Assembly (NCBI GenBank): GCA_029204225.1
Contig: CM055109.1
Location: 36,034,496-36,098,495 of the forward strand
Direction of reading: 5' to 3'
From: Diphasiastrum complanatum
Taxonomy: Eukaryota > Streptophyta > Lycopodiopsida > Lycopodiales > Lycopodiaceae
Length of the DNA: 64,000 bases
Part shown: piece by piece, positions 60,522-64,000 of the stretch
Position numbering within the stretch: the first letter of the stretch is position 1
Layout: each line of letters opens with the position of its first letter
Position numbers and translations under genes: made by a program
Notes under the pieces: model-generated
What the model saw: only the letters and a program-made list of their open reading frames with translations
Database searches by the model: none
What the model was told of the DNA's origin: nothing

Positions 60522-61430
60522 GGCGGGATATTACAGACGATTTGTCAAGGAATATGCTCAGATAGCAGTTCCCATGATGAATCTTCTTAAGGGGAAGGGA
60601 AAGGAGTTCATTTGGGAGTCCGCACAGCAGGAGAGCTTTGATGCTCTCAAAACAGCCTTAGCTACAGCAGCAGTTCTAAAAGTCATCGACCCCAATCAGC
60701 CATTTGTGGTTGAAACAGATGCTAGCGACTTTGCAGTTGGTGTTGTGCTAACTCAGAGTGGACGACCAGTTGCGTTCGAGAGTAAAAAACTTGAGCCAGC
60801 TCAGACTAGGTACAGTGCCTATGAAAAGGAACTCTTTTCTATAATCCATGCCCTTAAGACTTGGAGGCATTATTTGTTTGGTGCCAACTTTGAGGTCCTG
60901 ACAGACCATGAAAGTCTCAGATACCTTTGCAATCAACGTGAGCTTAGAGGTCAGAAAGCTCGTTGGACAGAGTTGATGCAAGAGTTTGATATGTCTATCA
61001 GATATAGACGGGGGAAATTCAATATAGTAGCAGATGACCTCAAATCGGGATATCATCAAGTTCGTATAAAGTCGGAAGATGTCCCGAAACCAGCTTTTAG
61101 GACTCGTCACAGTCATTATGAGTTTGAGGTGATGCCATTTGGGCTCACAAATGCTCCATCTACCTTTATGACCTTGATGAACAATGTCCTCAGACCATAC
61201 TTGGGTAAGTTTGTAGTCGTATTTTTAGATGACATCCTCGTCTGCAGTAAAAAGAGGAAGGGGCATCTAAAACACCTCAGAAAGGTGTTTCGACTGTTTA
61301 GAAAGCATAAGCTTTATGCTAAAGAATCCAAGTGTGAATTCTTCGTTGAAAAAGTAGCATATTTGGGTCACATTATCTCGACAGATAAGATTAAGATGGA
61401 CCTGAATAAGGTTAAAGCCATACTCAGTTA
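60522..61430 (+). pseudogene. Gypsy element A continued: RNase H then a second RT piece (order inverted)
   Basis: The frame resumes with GYYRRFVKEYAQIAVPM and runs through RNase H (VVETDASDFAVGVVLTQ, YSAYEKELFSIIHAL, LTDHESLRYLCNQRE, RGKFNIVADDL). At about 61040 the RNase H end passes without a stop into RT ([46 protein letters not shown]) up to KVKAILS and a stop at 61428-61430. In an intact gypsy pol, RT comes before RNase H. The joint sits at the similar sequences ADDL and DLKSGYHQ. The RT piece overlaps in content the one at 49908-50177. Confidence 0.9.
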
Positions 61431-62108
61431 GTGTTTGCTTACAACAGTACCAAACATTCAGCTACGGGATACAGCCCATTTATGTTAATGTACGGTTTTC
61501 AGCCACGCTCACCCACAGCTGTAGGGTTTAAACAAGAAAAAGTTGAAGCAGCCAGAAACTTTTTAGAGGACCTAAACCAGATGACAGAACATGCTAAGCA
61601 TAGCATCAGGCAGTCCCAGGATCGAGCCAGGCATTATGCAGATCCGCACAGACGGGATGTGCAGTTCTCCGCTGGTGAGAAAGTCTACTTGAGAGTCCCA
61701 GTCGACTCTAAAACCCTCAAATCAGGAGTGTGTGCTAAGTTGTCTCCAAGGTATTGTGGTCCCTTTACCATCGGTAGGAGACTAGGCGAGGTCACCTATG
61801 AACTAGAACTCCCACACAGCAGTAAGGTTTTTCCAGTCTTTCATGTAAGTCAGTTACGAAAAGCCTTAGCCAGATCAGCAAATCTGGTAGGGGACAGTGT
61901 TCTAGTTCTCCCATTGGATCCTCAGCAACCTCCACATGACCCATAGGAGATTCTTGATAGTAGAGAGATGCAGACTCGTCATACTCTATATCGAGAATAT
62001 CTGGTTAAGTGGAATGATCAGCCTGTTGAAAATGCCACTTGGGAAAGAGGCAACGTCCTTCGCAAGATTTTTCCAGACTTTGTCTTAGAGGACCAAGACG
62101 GTTCTTAA
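61431..62108 (+). pseudogene. Integrase C-terminal part with chromodomain, gypsy element A
   Basis: After the joint the frame reads VFAYNSTKHSATGYSPFMLM, the late part of the integrase core. The GPY/F module (RYCGPFTIGRRLGEVTYEL) and the chromodomain (EYLVKWNDQPVENATWERG) follow. A TAG stop lies at 61944-61946, with readable sequence continuing to the TAA at 62106. The zinc finger and the catalytic first half of the integrase are missing. Gypsy B carries the intact version in opposite orientation. Confidence 0.9.
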
Positions 62109-62119
62109 GGGGGAGGGAG
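62109..62119 (+). other. Polypurine tract of gypsy element A
   Basis: GGGGGAGGGAG directly precedes the 3' LTR start TGTTACGAG. Confidence 0.85.
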
Positions 62120-62392
62120 TGTTACGAGCTCGTAACCAGTGCCGAACCCTAGAGAACACAGATAGGTCAGATACCACAGTCAGGGTCGTGTCCAACGTAC
62201 ACGACCAACAGGGCAAGACAGTGTGAGTAGTGTGACCCAGCACGGTCCATAGCCATGGCGGGCCTAACACAGTCTAGGGACCCTGTCAGCAAGATAGGGC
62301 CCCCAATTGGGTCTCGACGTGCAGTCGGCCACGTCAATGACACGTGGCCGACACTTGGCAGTTGCATGCTACCAATCCTCACACTGGGCTAG
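62120..62392 (+). repeat. 3' LTR of gypsy element A, truncated
   Basis: It matches the first three quarters of the LTR at 47484-47841 and stops at CACTGGGCTAG. The inverted LTR of element B begins at the next base, which fits insertion of B into this LTR. Confidence 0.92.
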
Positions 62393-62752
62393 TGTAATAG
62401 ATCCTAACACCACAGTAGGGCAAACACTAACTGATCCACCCAACCTTGCCTACTCCCTGATATAGAGTAAGCCCCTCCTAGCCCAGTGTGAGGACTGGTA
62501 GCATGCTACTGCCAAGTGTCGGCCACGTGGCACTGACGTGGCCGACTGCACGTCGGGACCCAACTGGGGGCCCTATCCTGCTGACAGGGTCCCTAGGCTG
62601 TGTTAGGCCCGCCATGGCTATGGACCGTGCTGGGGCACACTACTCACACTGTCTTGCCCTGTTGGTCATGTACGCTGGACACGACCCTGACTGTGGTATC
62701 TGACCTATCTGTGTTCTCTAGGGTTCGGCACTGGTTACGTGAGCTCGTAACA
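62393..62752 (-). repeat. 3' LTR of gypsy element B
   Basis: Complete LTR of 360 bases in inverse orientation, from TGTTACGTGAGCTC-type start (62752, GAGCTC preserved) to GATCTATTACA (62393). The polypurine tract AAGGGGGAGGGAG lies at 62753-62765 on the minus strand, overlapping the stop of the integrase frame. Confidence 0.93.
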
Positions 62753-62763
62753 CTCCCTCCCCC

Positions 62764-63999
62764 TTAAGAACCGTCTTGGTCCTCTAAGACAAAGTCTGGA
62801 AAAATCTTGCGAAGGACGCTGCCTCTTTCCCAAGTGGCATTCTCAACAGGCTGATCATTCCACTTAACCAGATATTCTCGGTATAGAGTATGACGAGTCT
62901 GCGTCTCTCTACTATCAAGAATTTCCTCTGGTTCATGTGGAGGTTGTTGAGGATCCAATGGGAGAACTAGAACACTGTCCCCTACCAGATTATCTGATCT
63001 GGTTAAGGCTTTTCGTAACTGACTTACATGAAAAACTGGAAAAACCTTACTGCTGTGTGGGAGTTCTAGTTCATAGGTGACCTCGCCTAGTCTCCTACTG
63101 ATGGTAAAGGGACCACAATACCTTGGAGACAACTTAGCACACACTCCTGATTTGAGGGTTTTAGAGTCAACTGGGACTCTCAAGTAGACTTTCTCACCAG
63201 TGGAGAACTGCACATCCCGTCTGTGTGGATCTGCATAATGCCTGGCTCGATCCTGGGATTGTCTAATGCTACGCTTAGCATGTTCTATCATCTGGTTTAG
63301 GTCTTCTAAAAAGTTTCTGGCTGCTTCAACTTTTTCTTGTTTAAACCCTACAGCTGTGGGTGAGCGTGGCTGAAAACCGTACATCAGCATAAATGGGCTG
63401 TATCCCGTAGCTGAATGTTTGGTACTGTTGTAAGCAAACTCTAATATTGAGAGATACTCCTCCCAATTAGTCTGCCTCTTGCTGACGTATGCACGAAGCA
63501 TATCCTCCAGCACTTGATTTACCCTTTCTGTTTGACCGTCCGTCTGTGGATGGTCAGTGGTACTCATATTAAGTTTAGTATGGAGATGATGGAATACTGC
63601 CTTCCAAAAATTTCCAGTAAACTTACTGTCCCGGTCGCTGACTATGCCGGAAGGTAGACCGTACAATTTAAATAGCTCGTCTACAAACAACCTCGCTAAC
63701 TCTGGAGCTCTAACGGTTGTTTTGGTCGGAATAAAATGAGCCATTTTGGTCAGACGGTCAACTGTGACCCATATAGCGTCATTACCCTTTTGGGTTTTAG
63801 GCAGGCCTACTATAAAATCCATGGAGATACTCTCCCATTTACCAGCTGGTATTTCTAAGGGATGCAACAACCCTCCTGCCTTTAAACGCTCTGCTTTATT
63901 TACTTGACATTTCTGGCAACTGGTTACATACTGGTGGACGTCCTTTTTCATACTGGGCCAGAAAAATTGCCTACGAAGAAGCTCATAGGTCTTCTGTAT
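62764..63999 (-). CDS. Ty3/gypsy (chromovirus) integrase with C-terminal chromodomain, partial pol of element B
   Basis: An uninterrupted frame enters from the right edge (IQKTYELLRRQFFWPSMKKD) and ends at the stop 62764-62766. It contains the second half of the zinc-binding HHCC motif (CQKCQ) and the catalytic triad (MDFIVGLP; SDRDSKFTGNFW; E in QTDGQTERVNQ). After these come the core end (FAYNSTKHSATGYSP), the GPY/F module (RYCGPFTISRRLG) and a chromodomain (REYLVKWNDQPVENATWERG). Chromodomain integrases direct gypsy insertion to modified chromatin, known for chromoviruses. No stop or frameshift is seen, so B is younger or better preserved than A. RT and upstream parts lie outside the window. 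Confidence 0.94.
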   Translation of the reverse strand: MQKTYELLRRQFFWPSMKKDVHQYVTSCQKCQVNKAERLKAGGLLHPLEIPAGKWESISMDFIVGLPKTQKGNDAIWVTVDRLTKMAHFIPTKTTVRAPELARLFVDELFKLYGLPSGIVSDRDSKFTGNFWKAVFHHLHTKLNMSTTDHPQTDGQTERVNQVLEDMLRAYVSKRQTNWEEYLSILEFAYNSTKHSATGYSPFMLMYGFQPRSPTAVGFKQEKVEAARNFLEDLNQMIEHAKRSIRQSQDRARHYADPHRRDVQFSTGEKVYLRVPVDSKTLKSGVCAKLSPRYCGPFTISRRLGEVTYELELPHSSKVFPVFHVSQLRKALTRSDNLVGDSVLVLPLDPQQPPHEPEEILDSRETQTRHTLYREYLVKWNDQPVENATWERGSVLRKIFPDFVLEDQDGS

Positions 64000-64000
64000 G

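Larger units (their letters stand above)
61432..63450. repeat. Large inverted repeat formed by gypsy elements A and B
   Basis: The integrase end plus LTR of A (61432-62392) and the same parts of B (62480-63450, minus strand) face each other tail to tail. Arms are about 0.96 kb and highly similar by eye, separated by a spacer of roughly 90 bases, the LTR end unique to B. Confidence 0.88.

Overview
This window is repeat-dominated nuclear DNA of a land plant. It holds one convincing multi-exon host gene with GT-AG introns, one intronless tRNA gene, and many LTR retrotransposons of the plant Ty1/copia and Ty3/gypsy types, set in AT-rich DNA with long (GA)n, (TA)n and poly-C tracts. The species cannot be fixed from sequence alone. 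A large repeat-rich genome such as that of a fern or other non-seed plant is a guess only.

Layout. 1-5170: a minus-strand gene whose start and seven coding exons can be read. It encodes an N-terminal ubiquitin-conjugating-enzyme (E2) fold without a cysteine at the usual catalytic place, a long disordered linker, an F-box and a C-terminal region that continues past the left edge. 5170-8750: LTR debris, a copia relic that lost its reverse transcriptase (RT), and a small hAT-like relic. 8750-16735: mostly non-coding DNA with tandem duplications, hairpins and homopolymers. 16736-35780: a copia graveyard with at least six damaged elements (two with a recognisable flanking LTR), two more LTRs of one family, and chimeric joins. 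35790-47480: non-coding and dispersed repeats, a clear tRNA-Ala(CGC) gene, an EGF/transmembrane exon pair and one isolated LTR.

47484-64000 is a nested gypsy structure. A chromovirus-type gypsy element (A, plus strand) starts with an intact LTR and primer-binding site at 47484. It is split at 50173-50177 by a 10.3-kb element in the opposite orientation (50178-60521) flanked by the 5-bp target duplication GGCGG. That inserted element has 1.2-kb LTRs, a polypurine tract, a primer-binding site, only a damaged gag gene and no pol. Its leader is about 4.3 kb, very long and strongly A/C-rich in the sense strand. Element A resumes at 60522 in scrambled order: RNase H, then a second piece of RT, then the integrase tail. 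Its 3' LTR is cut at 62392, where another gypsy (B, minus strand) begins. B has an intact LTR and an open integrase-chromodomain frame running off the right edge. A and B form a tail-to-tail inverted repeat of about 1 kb per arm.

No operon or functional gene cluster is present. The most unusual items are the E2-like/F-box fusion, the gag-only element with its A/C-rich leader and minisatellites, the domain-shuffled gypsy A, and the large inverted repeat.
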